Source: Amycolatopsis nivea (GTDB lineage: Bacteria; Actinomycetota; Actinomycetes; Mycobacteriales; Pseudonocardiaceae). Taken from it: a stretch of DNA of 64,000 nucleotides. How positions within the stretch are numbered: the first letter of the stretch is position 1; each line of letters begins with the position of its first letter. A program made the translations under genes and the position numbers. Below, piece after piece: positions 52,236 to 60,987 of the stretch. Where the stretch lies: contig NZ_SDLT01000013.1 in NCBI RefSeq assembly GCF_004522235.1, positions 141,832 to 205,831 of the forward strand. The letters are read 5' to 3'. The notes below the pieces were generated by a model. The model searched no databases and was not told the DNA's origin. It worked only from the letters and a program-made list of their open reading frames with translations.

Positions 52236-53450
52236 ATGACACTCACCGCGATCGCCAACGCCCGGGTCTTCGACGGGGAGAAGTCCCTCGGCGTGCAGAC
52301 CGTGGTCCTCGACGGCACGAGGATCGTCCAGGTCGGCGGCGAGATCCCCGCGGGCAGCGAAACCGTCGACGGCACCGGGGCCACCCTGCTGCCGGGGCTC
52401 GTCGACGCGCACGTGCACTCCGCACCCGGTTCGCTGGCGCTGGCACTGCGGTTCGGCGTGACGACCGAACTGGAAATGCAGGGGATGAACACCCGGGAAA
52501 ACCGGGCGCACATCACCGGCGACGACACCGTGGCCGACGTCCGGTCCGCCGGTTTCGGCATCACCCCGCCCGGCGGTCACCCCAGCGAGCTGATGCCCGA
52601 AGGGTTCCGCCCGAAGTGGGACCTCCCGCCGGTGATGCCGCTGATGCCGTTCTCCACCACTCCCGAGGAAGCGGCCGCCTTCGTCCCCCAGCTCCTCGCC
52701 CGGGGCTCCGACTTCATCAAGTTCATGATCGACGACGGCAGCGTGGAGGGACATCCCGGACTGCCGTGTCTCGACCAGGCCACCGTGAACGCCGGGGTCG
52801 CGGAAGCCAAGAAGTACGGCGCTCTCACCGTCGCCCACGCGCTGACCGTCGACGCGACCAGAATGGCCGTCGAAGCGGGCATCGACGGGCTCGCCCACGT
52901 GTTCATGGACCAGCCGCACACCGCAGAGATCGTCAGCCTCGTCAAGGACGCGGGCATGTTCGTCATCCCCTGCATCAGCCTCAACGCCTCGCTGATGGGG
53001 ATCACCGGCAGCGCGCTCGCCGACGACCCGCGGGTCGCCTCCCGCCTCGACCGCGAGTGGGAGGAAACCCTGCGCTCCAGCTACAACCGCTACCCGCAAG
53101 GCAAGCTCGAAGACGTGTACGACACCGTGCGAGCCTTGGACGCGGCGGGCGTCGACGTGCTGGCCGGCACCGATGTCTCCATGCCCGAGACGTTCTTCGG
53201 CGGTCTCGCGCACGGAGCGAGCCTGCACCACGAACTGCAGTACCTCGTGGAAGCCGGCCTCACGCCCGAACGAGCCCTGCGCGCAGCCACCGCGACCACC
53301 GCCCGCCGCTTCCGCCTCAGCGACCGGGGCCGCGTCGCCGAGGGACTCCGCGCCGACCTTCTGCTCGTCGACGGCGACCCGACCCGCGACATCAGCGACA
53401 CGCTCAACATCCGCGCCATCTGGCGTCGCGGCGCCCGTCTGGCGGAATGA
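52236..53450 (+). CDS. Amidohydrolase-family protein
   Basis: 404 residues from ATG 52236. Metal site LPGLVDAHVHSA, lysine in SDFIKFMIDDG, VAHALTVD, HVFMDQPH and GTDVSMP follow the same pattern as the protein at 46193, with which it shares HGASLHHE and GLRADLLLVDGDP. Likely a zinc hydrolase of a cyclic amide or ureide. Repressed, by inference, by the divergent MarR-type protein. Confidence 0.9.
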   Translation: MTLTAIANARVFDGEKSLGVQTVVLDGTRIVQVGGEIPAGSETVDGTGATLLPGLVDAHVHSAPGSLALALRFGVTTELEMQGMNTRENRAHITGDDTVADVRSAGFGITPPGGHPSELMPEGFRPKWDLPPVMPLMPFSTTPEEAAAFVPQLLARGSDFIKFMIDDGSVEGHPGLPCLDQATVNAGVAEAKKYGALTVAHALTVDATRMAVEAGIDGLAHVFMDQPHTAEIVSLVKDAGMFVIPCISLNASLMGITGSALADDPRVASRLDREWEETLRSSYNRYPQGKLEDVYDTVRALDAAGVDVLAGTDVSMPETFFGGLAHGASLHHELQYLVEAGLTPERALRAATATTARRFRLSDRGRVAEGLRADLLLVDGDPTRDISDTLNIRAIWRRGARLAE

Positions 53451-53509
53451 CCCGAATCCTGCGCGGCGGGCCGGTTTTCGGGAAGAGCGTAAGTCCTTTT
53501 AGGACAGTG

Positions 53510-54055
53510 TCAGTCGTCGGACGGCCGGTAAACCAGCCGCAGCACCCCGTTGCGGAACGCCGTCGTGTCCGCCAGCTCGAAGTCCAGCTGCGGCCCCTCC
53601 GCGGGGAACAACCGGCGTCCCTTGCCGACCACCACCGGGTACTGCAGCAGGGTCAGCTCGTCCACCAGCCCGTGCGACAGGAGCCACCGCACGAGCGTCG
53701 TGCTGCCGCTGGTCATGATGTCGCCGCCCGCGCTGGACTTCAGGTCCGCGATCGCCTCGCCGAGGTCGCCGCGCAGGAGGGTCGTGTTGTGCCAGTCCGC
53801 CGCGGTCAGGGTGGTGGACGCGACGTACTTCGGCACGCTGTTCATGAACTCCGCGCCCGGGTCGTCCGTGCGACCGGGCCACGCCTCGGCGAAGCCCTCG
53901 TAGGTCACGCGGCCCAGCAACATCGCGTCGGCGTCCGCCATGCCGTCGCCCACCGCGTGTTCGAGCTCGTCGTTCCAGTACGAGAGCGACCACTGGTCCG
54001 GCGCCTCGACCACGCCGTCGAGCGAGACGAACAACGTGGACACGATCTTGCGCAT
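53510..54055 (-). CDS. Dihydrofolate reductase-family (RibD-C) protein
   Basis: 181 residues from ATG 54055, with CAAGGAG upstream. DHFR-like fold: STLFVSLDGVVEAPDQWS, AMLLGRVTYEGFAEAWPG and GLVDELTLLQYPVVVGKGRRLF, the YyaP/YwjB-like group common in actinomycetes. Stand-alone. NADPH-dependent reductase of unknown substrate. Confidence 0.9.
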   Translation of the reverse strand: MRKIVSTLFVSLDGVVEAPDQWSLSYWNDELEHAVGDGMADADAMLLGRVTYEGFAEAWPGRTDDPGAEFMNSVPKYVASTTLTAADWHNTTLLRGDLGEAIADLKSSAGGDIMTSGSTTLVRWLLSHGLVDELTLLQYPVVVGKGRRLFPAEGPQLDFELADTTAFRNGVLRLVYRPSDD

Positions 54056-54141
54056 CGAGCGACTCCTTGAGGTTCGGGATCGCCGACACTATGGCGCAGC
54101 CGGACCCGCTGACGCAGCCGGTTGGCCCAATACTTGGTCTG

Positions 54142-55182
54142 TCAGGGCACTTCCGTTACCAACTCGAGTGCCCGACCCAGCGTCGCCAGCCGTTTTTCCA
54201 GCGTGTCACCGGCCGGATACAGCCGGACCGTGTCGACACCGGCGGCGCGCCACACCTTCAGCCGCGCGCGGACCATGTCCTCAGTGCCGATCAGGGTCGT
54301 CGCGAGCACCATCTCGTCGGTCACCAGCCCGGCCGCGCCGTCGCGATCGCCGGACTGCCAGCGTTCCCGCACCTCCGCGGCGACGTCCGCCCAGCCTTGC
54401 CTGCTGTAGGCGTCGTGGTAGAAGTTCGTGCTCGCCGAACCCATGCCGCCCAGCGAAAACGCCAGCTCCTTCTTGCGCCCGGCGACCATCGGGCGCAGTT
54501 CGTCCTCATCGGACGCGAACGCGACCTCCGCGCCTTGGCACACCACGAGATCGCCGCGGCTCCGACCGGCTTTCGCGAGCCCGGCGTCAAGGTGGCGGAA
54601 GTAGGCGTCGGCGCCCTCGGGGACGAAGCTCGTTCCGAGCCAGCCGTCGGCGAGTTCGCCGGTGAGCTCCAGCATTCGCGGCGACAGCGTAGCCAGGTAG
54701 ATCGGGATGTCCTCGTTCGGCGTCGTCGACAGCCGCATCGGGCGGGACTCCCCCGGCAACGGGATCTGGAAAGCCTTGCCCGCGAAGGAGATTTTCTCCC
54801 CGGCGAAGGCACTGCGGATGATCTGCACCGTCTCGCGCATCCGCGTCAGCGGCCGCGCGAACGGTACCCCGTGCAGCCCCTCGATCACCTGCGGACCGGA
54901 CGGCCCGAGCCCCAGCGCGAACCGTCCGCCGGACATCTCCGCCAGGGTGAGCGCGGCCTGCGCGAGCGCGACCGGCGTGCGCACGCCGAGCTGCATGATC
55001 CCGGAACCGAGCCGGATCCGGTCCGTGCGCGCGGCGAGGTAGCCGAGCACCGACGGCCCGTCCGAACCCCACGCCTCGGCCACCCAGCATTCGCCGAGAC
55101 CCAGTTTTTCCGCCTCCAGCACGAAATCCCGGGTCTCCGGCCAGCCGGACGACGCCTCGACGGTGGTGGCCGTGCGCATCAT
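54142..55182 (-). CDS. LLM-class oxidoreductase, probably F420-dependent
   Basis: 346 residues from ATG 55182 overlapping the SRPBCC stop (an ATG follows at 55179). Luciferase-like TIM barrel: ETRDFVLEAEKLGLGECWVAEAWG, IRLGSGIMQLGVRTPVALAQAALTL and FALGLGPSGPQVIEGLHG. The pattern fits the F420-dependent subgroup of actinomycetes rather than the FMN luciferases. Coupled to an SRPBCC gene and controlled, by inference, by the HxlR regulator next door. Confidence 0.88.
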   Translation of the reverse strand: MMRTATTVEASSGWPETRDFVLEAEKLGLGECWVAEAWGSDGPSVLGYLAARTDRIRLGSGIMQLGVRTPVALAQAALTLAEMSGGRFALGLGPSGPQVIEGLHGVPFARPLTRMRETVQIIRSAFAGEKISFAGKAFQIPLPGESRPMRLSTTPNEDIPIYLATLSPRMLELTGELADGWLGTSFVPEGADAYFRHLDAGLAKAGRSRGDLVVCQGAEVAFASDEDELRPMVAGRKKELAFSLGGMGSASTNFYHDAYSRQGWADVAAEVRERWQSGDRDGAAGLVTDEMVLATTLIGTEDMVRARLKVWRAAGVDTVRLYPAGDTLEKRLATLGRALELVTEVP

Positions 55183-55691
55183 CCGGCGGCTTCCACGCGG
55201 TCCTTGATCGCGCCGAGCGTGGCGGTCATCGAGGCCTCGAACTCGCTCAGCCGGACGTGCACGATCTTCTGTTCCTTCTCCGGCATCCGCGCGATCACCT
55301 CGGTCACCCCGGACGGCCCGGGCCCCATCTGCGCCCACTGCGTGAGCCGCGTGCCGCCGTTCTCCGGGGCGAGGGTGAACCGCCAGACCGCGGTCGGATT
55401 GGCCGGATCGCTGACCGCCCAGGCGAAGACGCGCGGCTCCTCGCATTCGACGATGTAGGACGTGGTTTCCCAGTCGCCGCGCGCCTGGTGGTGATTGCGC
55501 CCGACGAAGGACCGTCCGAGCGCCGGCGCCGAACCCTCGTCGCACCACCGGACCGACTGCAGTTCGCCGCTCAGCTCCGGCATCAGCGCGACGTCCGAGG
55601 CGAACCGCCACACCTGCTCGGGCGAGCCGTCGATCCACGCGTCCACCTGCACCGTCGGGGCGTCCGCGTACCGCGCGCCGGTCCACTCCAT
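55179..55691 (-). CDS. SRPBCC-family (polyketide cyclase/START-like) protein
   Basis: 170 residues from ATG 55691, with GGAGGA upstream. START-like helix-grip fold: TVQVDAWIDGSPEQVWRFASDVALMPEL, RSFVGRNHH and GGTRLTQWAQMGPGPSG. Overlaps the LLM oxidoreductase start. Binds or cyclises a hydrophobic ligand; substrate unknown. Its promoter carries the HxlR-type palindrome at 55726-55739. Confidence 0.88.
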   Translation of the reverse strand: MEWTGARYADAPTVQVDAWIDGSPEQVWRFASDVALMPELSGELQSVRWCDEGSAPALGRSFVGRNHHQARGDWETTSYIVECEEPRVFAWAVSDPANPTAVWRFTLAPENGGTRLTQWAQMGPGPSGVTEVIARMPEKEQKIVHVRLSEFEASMTATLGAIKDRVEAAG

Positions 55692-55724
55692 GGCGAGTCC
55701 TCCTCCGTTGGCGTCTCGACCAGC

Positions 55725-55754
55725 ATAGTTGCGTAACTAGACTGACCCTGTCAA
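55725..55754 (-). promoter_or_regulatory. SRPBCC-LLM promoter with palindromic operator
   Basis: Minus-strand TTGACA (55754-55749), an 18-nt spacer and AACTAT (55730-55725). TAGTT-gcgt-AACTA (55726-55739) is a perfect inverted repeat overlapping the -10. The neighbouring HxlR protein is the likely binder. Confidence 0.6.
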
Positions 55755-55766
55755 CGCCACCGACCG

Positions 55767-56270
55767 CTACTCCTGCGGCGCGAACCTCGCCTGAACGTCC
55801 GGCCGCTGCGAGAGGCGTTCCGGAAAGCCGGGCCCGCGCCGCATCCGGGTGTCCTCGGCGGACAACGGCTCGCCGCAGTCCGCGCAGACGACGGTCGCGG
55901 TCGTGTCGTGTCCGCAGGCGTCGTGGTGCAGCACGATCGGCGGGCCCGCTTCGGTGGCCAGCCACCGGTCGCCCCAGGCCGTCATCGCCGCCAGCACGCT
56001 CCAGAAATCGCGGCCCTTCTCGGTGAGCACGTAGTCGTAGCGCACCGGTTCGGCCTGGTAAGCACGCTTTTCGAGCAAGCCCTCGTCGACCAGCCTGCGC
56101 AGCCGGTCGGCGAGGGTGTTGCGCGCGATGCCGAGCGCCTGCTGGAACTCGTCGAAGCGGCGGACGCCGTAGAAGGCGTCCCGCAGCACCAGCGGCGTCC
56201 ACCAGTCCCCGAGCAGGTCCATGGTCCGGGCGATCGAGCACGGCCACTGCGCGAAGGAAGTGCGTTTCAT
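55767..56270 (-). CDS. HxlR-family transcriptional regulator
   Basis: 167 residues from ATG 56270 (MKRTSFAQWPCSIARTMDLLGDWWTPLVLRDAFYG), the normal HxlR start; an upstream ATG at 56294 lacks a ribosome site. The redox-active cysteine position (WPCSIART) and winged helix ARNTLADRLRRLVDEGLL are present. The C-terminal extension has CADCGEPLSAEDT, a possible zinc pair found in the longer actinobacterial members. Same strand and directly upstream of the SRPBCC-LLM operon it probably controls. Confidence 0.9.
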   Translation of the reverse strand: MKRTSFAQWPCSIARTMDLLGDWWTPLVLRDAFYGVRRFDEFQQALGIARNTLADRLRRLVDEGLLEKRAYQAEPVRYDYVLTEKGRDFWSVLAAMTAWGDRWLATEAGPPIVLHHDACGHDTTATVVCADCGEPLSAEDTRMRRGPGFPERLSQRPDVQARFAPQE

Positions 56271-56310
56271 GACGGCGAGGATACGCCGTCCCACAGTGCA
56301 ACCCAGCAGG

Positions 56311-56700
56311 TCAGACGCGATGCCCGACGGTCACGTCGACAATGTCGGGCACTTCTTCGTGCTCGTCGCCGACCGAGAGCGTCCCGGACGGCTCCACGAG
56401 CAGCACCACCGCGCCTTCCTTCGACGACGGCTTGTGGAAGGTGCCGCGCGGGACCACGAACGCCTGTTCGCGGGTCAACGTCACGGTGCGTTCGCCGTCC
56501 GCTTCGCGCAGGCCGATCTCGATGCTGCCGTCGAGAACGAGGAAGAACTCGTCGGTGTTGTCGTGCTTGTGCCACACGTGTTCGCCGGCGAACCGGGCGA
56601 GACGGATGTCGTAGTCGTTGACGTTGGCGACGATCCGGGGGCTCCACGGGGCGTCGAATCCGGCGAGCACGGCCTGCAGATCGAGGGGCTGAGTAGTCAT
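56311..56700 (-). CDS. Cupin-domain protein
   Basis: 129 residues from ATG 56700. Single conserved beta-barrel with metal motif 1 WHKHDNTDEFFLVLDGSIEIGL and motif 2 VPRGTFHKPSS (two plus one His and a Glu). Small cupins of this type are dioxygenases, isomerases or ligand-binding proteins. Divergent from the GlxA-type regulator with 51 bp between starts, a common regulator-target arrangement. Confidence 0.9.
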   Translation of the reverse strand: MTTQPLDLQAVLAGFDAPWSPRIVANVNDYDIRLARFAGEHVWHKHDNTDEFFLVLDGSIEIGLREADGERTVTLTREQAFVVPRGTFHKPSSKEGAVVLLVEPSGTLSVGDEHEEVPDIVDVTVGHRV

Positions 56701-56751
56701 GGCTCGATCTTGGGCCTGGTCTCGCGTCGCCGGGAGTGCTAGGAATCGCAT

Positions 56752-57717
56752 ATGCCGAAAGGATCCTCGCACCGCGTCGTGATGATCGTCGGCGACGGCT
56801 CGAATCCGTTCGAGATGGGCGTCGCGACGGAACTGTTCGGCCTGCGCCGGCCGGAACTGCGCCGGCCCTGGTACGACTTCGCGCTCGCGGCCCCCGGCGG
56901 CCAAGCCCGGATGCACCTCGGCTTCTTCACCCTCGCCGACGTCGCCGACCTCGACGCGGTGGACAGCGCGGACACGGTGATCGTCCCGAACCGGCCGGAT
57001 CCGGCCACGCCCGCCGACCCGGAAATCCTCGCCGCGATCCAGCGTGCGGACTCCCGCGGCGCGCGGTTGATGAGCTTCTGCACCGGCGCGTTCACCCTGG
57101 CCGAGGCAGGCGTGCTCGACGATCGCCGGGCCACCACGCACTGGCAATGGGCCGACGAGTTCACCGCGCGCTACCCGCGGGTCCGGCTGGAGCCGGACGT
57201 CCTCTTCGTCGAGGACGGCACAGTTTTTACCGCCGCCGGAAGCGCGGCCGCGCTCGACTTGTCGCTGCACGTGATCCAACGCGATCACGGCGCGGAAATC
57301 GCCAACGCGGTCAGCCGCCGCCTCGTTTTCACCGGACATCGCGAAGGCGGCCAGCAACAGTTCGTGGAACGCCCGATGCCGGAGATTCCCAACGCCTCGC
57401 TCGCGCCGGTGCTGGAATGGGCCCGTCAGCGGCTCGACCAGCCGCTCGCGGTCACCGACCTCGCCGCCCGCGCGTCGACCAGCGCCGCCACCCTGCACCG
57501 CCGGTTCCGCGCGGAACTCGGCACGACGCCGCTCGCCTGGCTCACCGCCGAACGCGTGACGCTGGCCCGCAGGCTCATCGAACGCGGCGAACATGGTCTG
57601 GACCGCATCGCCGCCCGCACCGGGCTCGGCACCGGCGCGAATCTCCGGCTGCAACTGCGCAGGCACACCGGCTTGTCGCCGTCCGAATACCGCAAACGAT
57701 TCGGCCCGGCGGCCTAA
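56752..57717 (+). CDS. GlxA-type regulator (DJ-1/PfpI-AraC fusion)
   Basis: 321 residues from ATG 56752. Residues 1-175 are an amidase-like DJ-1/PfpI domain with nucleophile elbow LMSFCTGAFTLAEAG; residues 215-321 are an AraC helix-turn-helix (AVTDLAARASTSAATLHRRFRAELG; GLGTGANLRLQLRRHTGLSPSEYRKRFG). Such regulators sense quaternary amines, amino acids or reactive species and usually activate adjacent genes; the divergent cupin gene is the first candidate. Confidence 0.93.
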   Translation: MPKGSSHRVVMIVGDGSNPFEMGVATELFGLRRPELRRPWYDFALAAPGGQARMHLGFFTLADVADLDAVDSADTVIVPNRPDPATPADPEILAAIQRADSRGARLMSFCTGAFTLAEAGVLDDRRATTHWQWADEFTARYPRVRLEPDVLFVEDGTVFTAAGSAAALDLSLHVIQRDHGAEIANAVSRRLVFTGHREGGQQQFVERPMPEIPNASLAPVLEWARQRLDQPLAVTDLAARASTSAATLHRRFRAELGTTPLAWLTAERVTLARRLIERGEHGLDRIAARTGLGTGANLRLQLRRHTGLSPSEYRKRFGPAA

Positions 57718-57726
57718 TTCGCCTCA

Positions 57727-57745
57727 GGGTCCACTGTGGACCCTA
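57727..57745. terminator. 19-bp palindrome after GlxA-type gene
   Basis: 9-bp perfect arms (agggtccac/gtggaccct) around one base, 9 bp past the stop codon. Too tight a loop for a clean RNA hairpin, though pairing could open to a 3-nt loop. It contains the TCCACTGTGGA word listed under findings. Confidence 0.4.
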
Positions 57746-57935
57746 CGAAGGGATTGCTCCATTCGGCCTAATCGGCGAAGTTCCGGTTAAGCCCCGATGA
57801 CCGGAACCCGCCAAAGGTTTTATGCCAGACGAACGAAAGTTGGCCGGAACGGACAGAATTCCGCCGAGCCCTCACCGGATCGCGGACAGATCCGCTAGCT
57901 TGGCCGCAGACGGCAGAACGAACGGGGAGACGAGC

Positions 57936-59111
57936 ATGGCCAGACGCCGCCCGCAGGGACGGAACGCCCGCAGCCGGGCTTTCGCCGCCCTCGCCGGAGG
58001 CGCGCTCGTGGTGCTGCCGACGGTGACGTCGTCCGGCATCCCGGTGGCGTTGCGCGCCGCTGAGCCGCCGTCGGCCGCCCAGGCCGCGCCCAGCGTTCCC
58101 GGACTGCCGCCGGGCATCACGCTCCCGCCGATCGGCGTCGACGGCAGCCTCCCGCAGCCGCCGGTCCCGCAGGCGCTCGGCGTGCCGGGCTACCCGAACG
58201 GTCCCGGCTCGGCGACCACCGCCGGCCCGCTGGGCATCCCGGACAGCATGCTGCGCGCCTACCGCAACGCGGCCGACATCATGGCCCGCGAACAGCCCGG
58301 CTGCCACGTCGACTGGGCGCTGATCGCGGCCATCGGACGGGTCGAGTCGAACCACGCCCGCGGCGGCTACGTCGACGCGCGCGGCAACACCCTCGAGCGG
58401 ATTCTCGGCCCGGTACTCGACGGTTCCGGCGGATTCGCCGCGATCCGCGACACCGACCACGGCCGCTTCGACGGCGACCCGGTATGGGACCGCGCGGTCG
58501 GCGCGACCCAGTTCATCCCGTCGACCTGGGCGTCCTACGCCTCCGACGGCAACGGCGACGGCGTTTCCGACCCGAACAACATCTACGACGAAACGCTCGC
58601 CACCGCGCGCTACCTGTGCTCCGGAGGTCTGGACCTCTCCAGCGACGCCGCCCAGCGCCTCGCGGTGCGCCGGTACAACAACTCGCAGTCCTATGTGGAC
58701 ACTGTGATGGCGTACGCGTACGGCTACCGCAACGGCGTCTCGAAGCTGCCGGACAGCCAGGTCCCGATCGGAGCCCCGCCCGGCCCCGGAGCGGTCGAAG
58801 CCGCCGCGGGCAGCCCGGCAGGCGACGTCGCCCCGCCCGCGCCGCCGCCGGTCACCCCGGCCCCGCCGAGCCAGCAGCCCGGCACCCCGACCCAGCTTCC
58901 CGGCAGCAGCACCGCGCCGAGCAGCAGCTCCTCCCCGGCGAAGCCGACCAGCTCAGCGCCCACCACGTCTTCTACGCCTACCTCGTCGACGAGCCCCACC
59001 AGCACCACGCCGACGACGAGCACGACAACGTCCAGTTCGGCCCCGGCGAACCCGGCGACGTCCAGCACCACGACCTCCAGCACCACCACGGAGGCCGCGC
59101 CGACGCACTGA
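57936..59111 (+). CDS. Secreted lytic transglycosylase
   Basis: 391 residues from ATG 57936, with ACGGGGAGA upstream; TAGCTT at 57895-57900 is a possible -10. A signal segment (AFAALAGGALVVLPTVTSSGIP) is followed by a proline-rich linker. The catalytic SLT domain follows at about 115-260: VDWALIAAIGRVESNHARGG contains the acid Glu, and VGATQFIPSTWASYASDGNGDG is typical of membrane-bound lytic murein transglycosylase B-like enzymes. A 110-residue Pro/Ser/Thr tail runs to the end, suitable for spanning the cell wall. Cleaves peptidoglycan glycan strands in growth or remodelling. Confidence 0.9.
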   Translation: MARRRPQGRNARSRAFAALAGGALVVLPTVTSSGIPVALRAAEPPSAAQAAPSVPGLPPGITLPPIGVDGSLPQPPVPQALGVPGYPNGPGSATTAGPLGIPDSMLRAYRNAADIMAREQPGCHVDWALIAAIGRVESNHARGGYVDARGNTLERILGPVLDGSGGFAAIRDTDHGRFDGDPVWDRAVGATQFIPSTWASYASDGNGDGVSDPNNIYDETLATARYLCSGGLDLSSDAAQRLAVRRYNNSQSYVDTVMAYAYGYRNGVSKLPDSQVPIGAPPGPGAVEAAAGSPAGDVAPPAPPPVTPAPPSQQPGTPTQLPGSSTAPSSSSSPAKPTSSAPTTSSTPTSSTSPTSTTPTTSTTTSSSAPANPATSSTTTSSTTTEAAPTH

Positions 59112-59125
59112 CCGCGGCGTTCGTA

Positions 59126-59147
59126 TAGTCCGGACCAAACCGGACTA
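59126..59147. promoter_or_regulatory. Inverted repeat before the SDR gene
   Basis: TAGTCCGG-6 nt-CCGGACTA, a perfect 8-bp-arm repeat 13 bp before the SDR start and 14 bp after the transglycosylase stop. It could be a TetR operator for the SDR or a terminator of the transglycosylase gene. Confidence 0.45.
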
Positions 59148-59160
59148 CGGGGGAGCGATC

Positions 59161-60072
59161 GTGGCGTGGAATCCTCGGCACCTGCCTGACCTGGCCGGCC
59201 GGTGCTATGCGGTGACCGGCGGCAACGCCGGGATCGGCTACTTCATCACCGAGCAGCTGGCCGCCGCCGGAGCGCACGTCGCTCTCTTGGGCCGCGACCC
59301 GTCGCGGCTGCGCGCGGCGGTCGAGATGGTGCGCACCCGAGTCGGTTCGGCTTCGCTGAGCACAATCCCGCTGGACCTCGCGGATCTCGACTCCGTCCCG
59401 TCCGCCGTCGCAGCGCTCGGCCGGCTGGACCGCTTGGACGCGCTGATCGAGAACGCCGGCATCACCGCCCCCGGACCGGTGCGCCGGACCACGAAACAGA
59501 GCTTGGAACTGGCGGTCGGCACCAACCATTTCGGCCACTTCGCCCTCACCGCGCTGGCGATGCCGGTGCTGACCGCGTCGTCCGCGCGCGTGGTGCTGGC
59601 GGGCAGCCTGATCACCCGGATGTATCCGTACGACATCGATGATCTGCAGAGTTCGCGCAAGTACTCGGACTTCCGCGCTTATGCGTTGTCGAAGCACGCC
59701 GTGCAGTCATTCGCGATGGAACTCGACCGACGCCTGCGTGCGGCCGATTCACCGGTGCGGGCGATCCTCGCGCACCCCGGGTTCAGCCTGGAGCGGACCA
59801 GCCCCGCGCGTCCGGGAATCACCCAGCCAGTGCCGGTGATGCGCCTGCTCGCGCCCTATACACACGGAAAGGACCACGGCGCCTGGCCAGCGGTCCGGGC
59901 CGCCGTCGACCCCACCGCGACCGGCGGCGCCTATTACGGTCCGGCTTTCGGCGGAGTGGGCCGCCCCCGGCTGGGCACGGCGATGGGCGCGTCCCGGGAT
60001 CCAGCGCGGGGCCGTCGATTGTGGACACTTTCCGAGGAGGCGACCGGGATCCGCTTCGACGCCCGCGGTTGA
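59161..60072 (+). CDS. SDR-family NAD(P)-dependent oxidoreductase
   Basis: 303 residues from GTG 59161, with GGGGGAG upstream. Cofactor site CYAVTGGNAGIGYFITEQLA, NNAG-like IENAGITAPG, GTNHFGHFALTAL and YALSKHAVQSF (catalytic Tyr-x3-Lys) mark the retinol dehydrogenase/WW-oxidoreductase-like group. The preceding GS position is AGSLITRM. A TetR-type gene converges 2 bp away and may regulate it. Confidence 0.9.
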   Translation: MAWNPRHLPDLAGRCYAVTGGNAGIGYFITEQLAAAGAHVALLGRDPSRLRAAVEMVRTRVGSASLSTIPLDLADLDSVPSAVAALGRLDRLDALIENAGITAPGPVRRTTKQSLELAVGTNHFGHFALTALAMPVLTASSARVVLAGSLITRMYPYDIDDLQSSRKYSDFRAYALSKHAVQSFAMELDRRLRAADSPVRAILAHPGFSLERTSPARPGITQPVPVMRLLAPYTHGKDHGAWPAVRAAVDPTATGGAYYGPAFGGVGRPRLGTAMGASRDPARGRRLWTLSEEATGIRFDARG

Positions 60073-60074
60073 GC

Positions 60075-60869
60075 TTATCCGCCGATCCGCGCTGCGATAC
60101 CGTCCAGAAGCCGGTCCAATCCGAACTCCGACGCGTCCGAAGCCTGCTCCGCCGACGGCTTCTCGAACCCACCGGCAAGCCACGTCCGGTTCATCGCCGG
60201 ATGAGACTCGACGTCGAAATACGTGTGCCAGAACGAAGAATGCTGTCCCCACCACGCCTCATTGGACTGTCCGGTGGTCCGTTCCAAGTGGACACTCTCC
60301 GCCTCGGCCGCCGCGTTCGCGTCCACATAGCCCGCGACCGAATTGGCCGCCGCGACGATTTCCCGGGCAGGCAGTCCCAGACTCTCCATAATGGACAGCA
60401 GGTATTCCTGACCGGCCAGCTGCCCCGGACCAAGGGCAGGCCGCACACGCGAACGCTCGCGCAGCCACGGATGCCGACGATAAATGTCGCGCGTGCGGTC
60501 GGCGTAAACACGCACCTGCGCACGCCAGTCCTCCGGCCGCGGTTCGCCGGGCCCGGGGAGATTCCGTTCCAGGAGAACGGTGTCGACCATGAGATCGATC
60601 AGCTCGGTTTTGCCGGGAACGTAGGTATAGAGCGTCATCGTGCCCGCCCCGAGCTCTTTCGCGACGCGATGCATGGACGTCGCGACGAGCCCCTCGGCGT
60701 CGGCGACCGCGATGGCCGCCACGATGATCCGTTCGATGGTGAGCGTCGGCCGCCTGCCGCGAGCCGAGGGTTCCGGAGCGCCCGCACAATCGCGCCACAG
60801 CAGCGCGAGCGTGCGCGCGACCTCCTCGCGCGCGGCCTCGGGACCGTCGCCCTCGTGCTCGACGATCAT
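60075..60869 (-). CDS. TetR-family transcriptional regulator
   Basis: 264 residues from ATG 60869, with GAGGGGACACG upstream. An N-terminal acidic extension (about 40 residues) precedes the helix-turn-helix ERIIVAAIAVADAEGLVATSMHRVAKELGAGTMTLYTYVPGKTEL. The C-terminal domain is the TetR_C_1 tetracycline-repressor type (AGQEYLLSIMESLGLPAREIVAAANSVAGYV), as often seen in drug-responsive actinobacterial regulators. Target unproven; the convergent SDR is nearest. Confidence 0.88.
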   Translation of the reverse strand: MIVEHEGDGPEAAREEVARTLALLWRDCAGAPEPSARGRRPTLTIERIIVAAIAVADAEGLVATSMHRVAKELGAGTMTLYTYVPGKTELIDLMVDTVLLERNLPGPGEPRPEDWRAQVRVYADRTRDIYRRHPWLRERSRVRPALGPGQLAGQEYLLSIMESLGLPAREIVAAANSVAGYVDANAAAEAESVHLERTTGQSNEAWWGQHSSFWHTYFDVESHPAMNRTWLAGGFEKPSAEQASDASEFGLDRLLDGIAARIGG

Positions 60870-60956
60870 CGTGTCCCCTCCCGGCCTCGTACCGTCAGCG
60901 TGGGATCTTACCTGCCGTTTCAGGACCTTCGTCCCCTCCGCGACGCCGCCATGGCC

Positions 60957-60971
60957 GCTACGCTGGGGAGC
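60957..60971 (+). promoter_or_regulatory. -10 region of DUF1992 gene
   Basis: GCTACGCTGGGGAGC contains TACGCT (60959-60964) 23 nt before the GTG start. Fourteen of 15 bases recur at 61758-61772 before the metallophosphoesterase gene. No clear -35. Confidence 0.4.
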
Positions 60972-60987
60972 GAGGGAGGTGGTTCCA

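Noticed and set aside
53493..53505. gtcct-ttt-aggac hairpin after the amidohydrolase at 53450
   Set aside because: Five-bp stem with a 3-nt loop; not enough to support termination.
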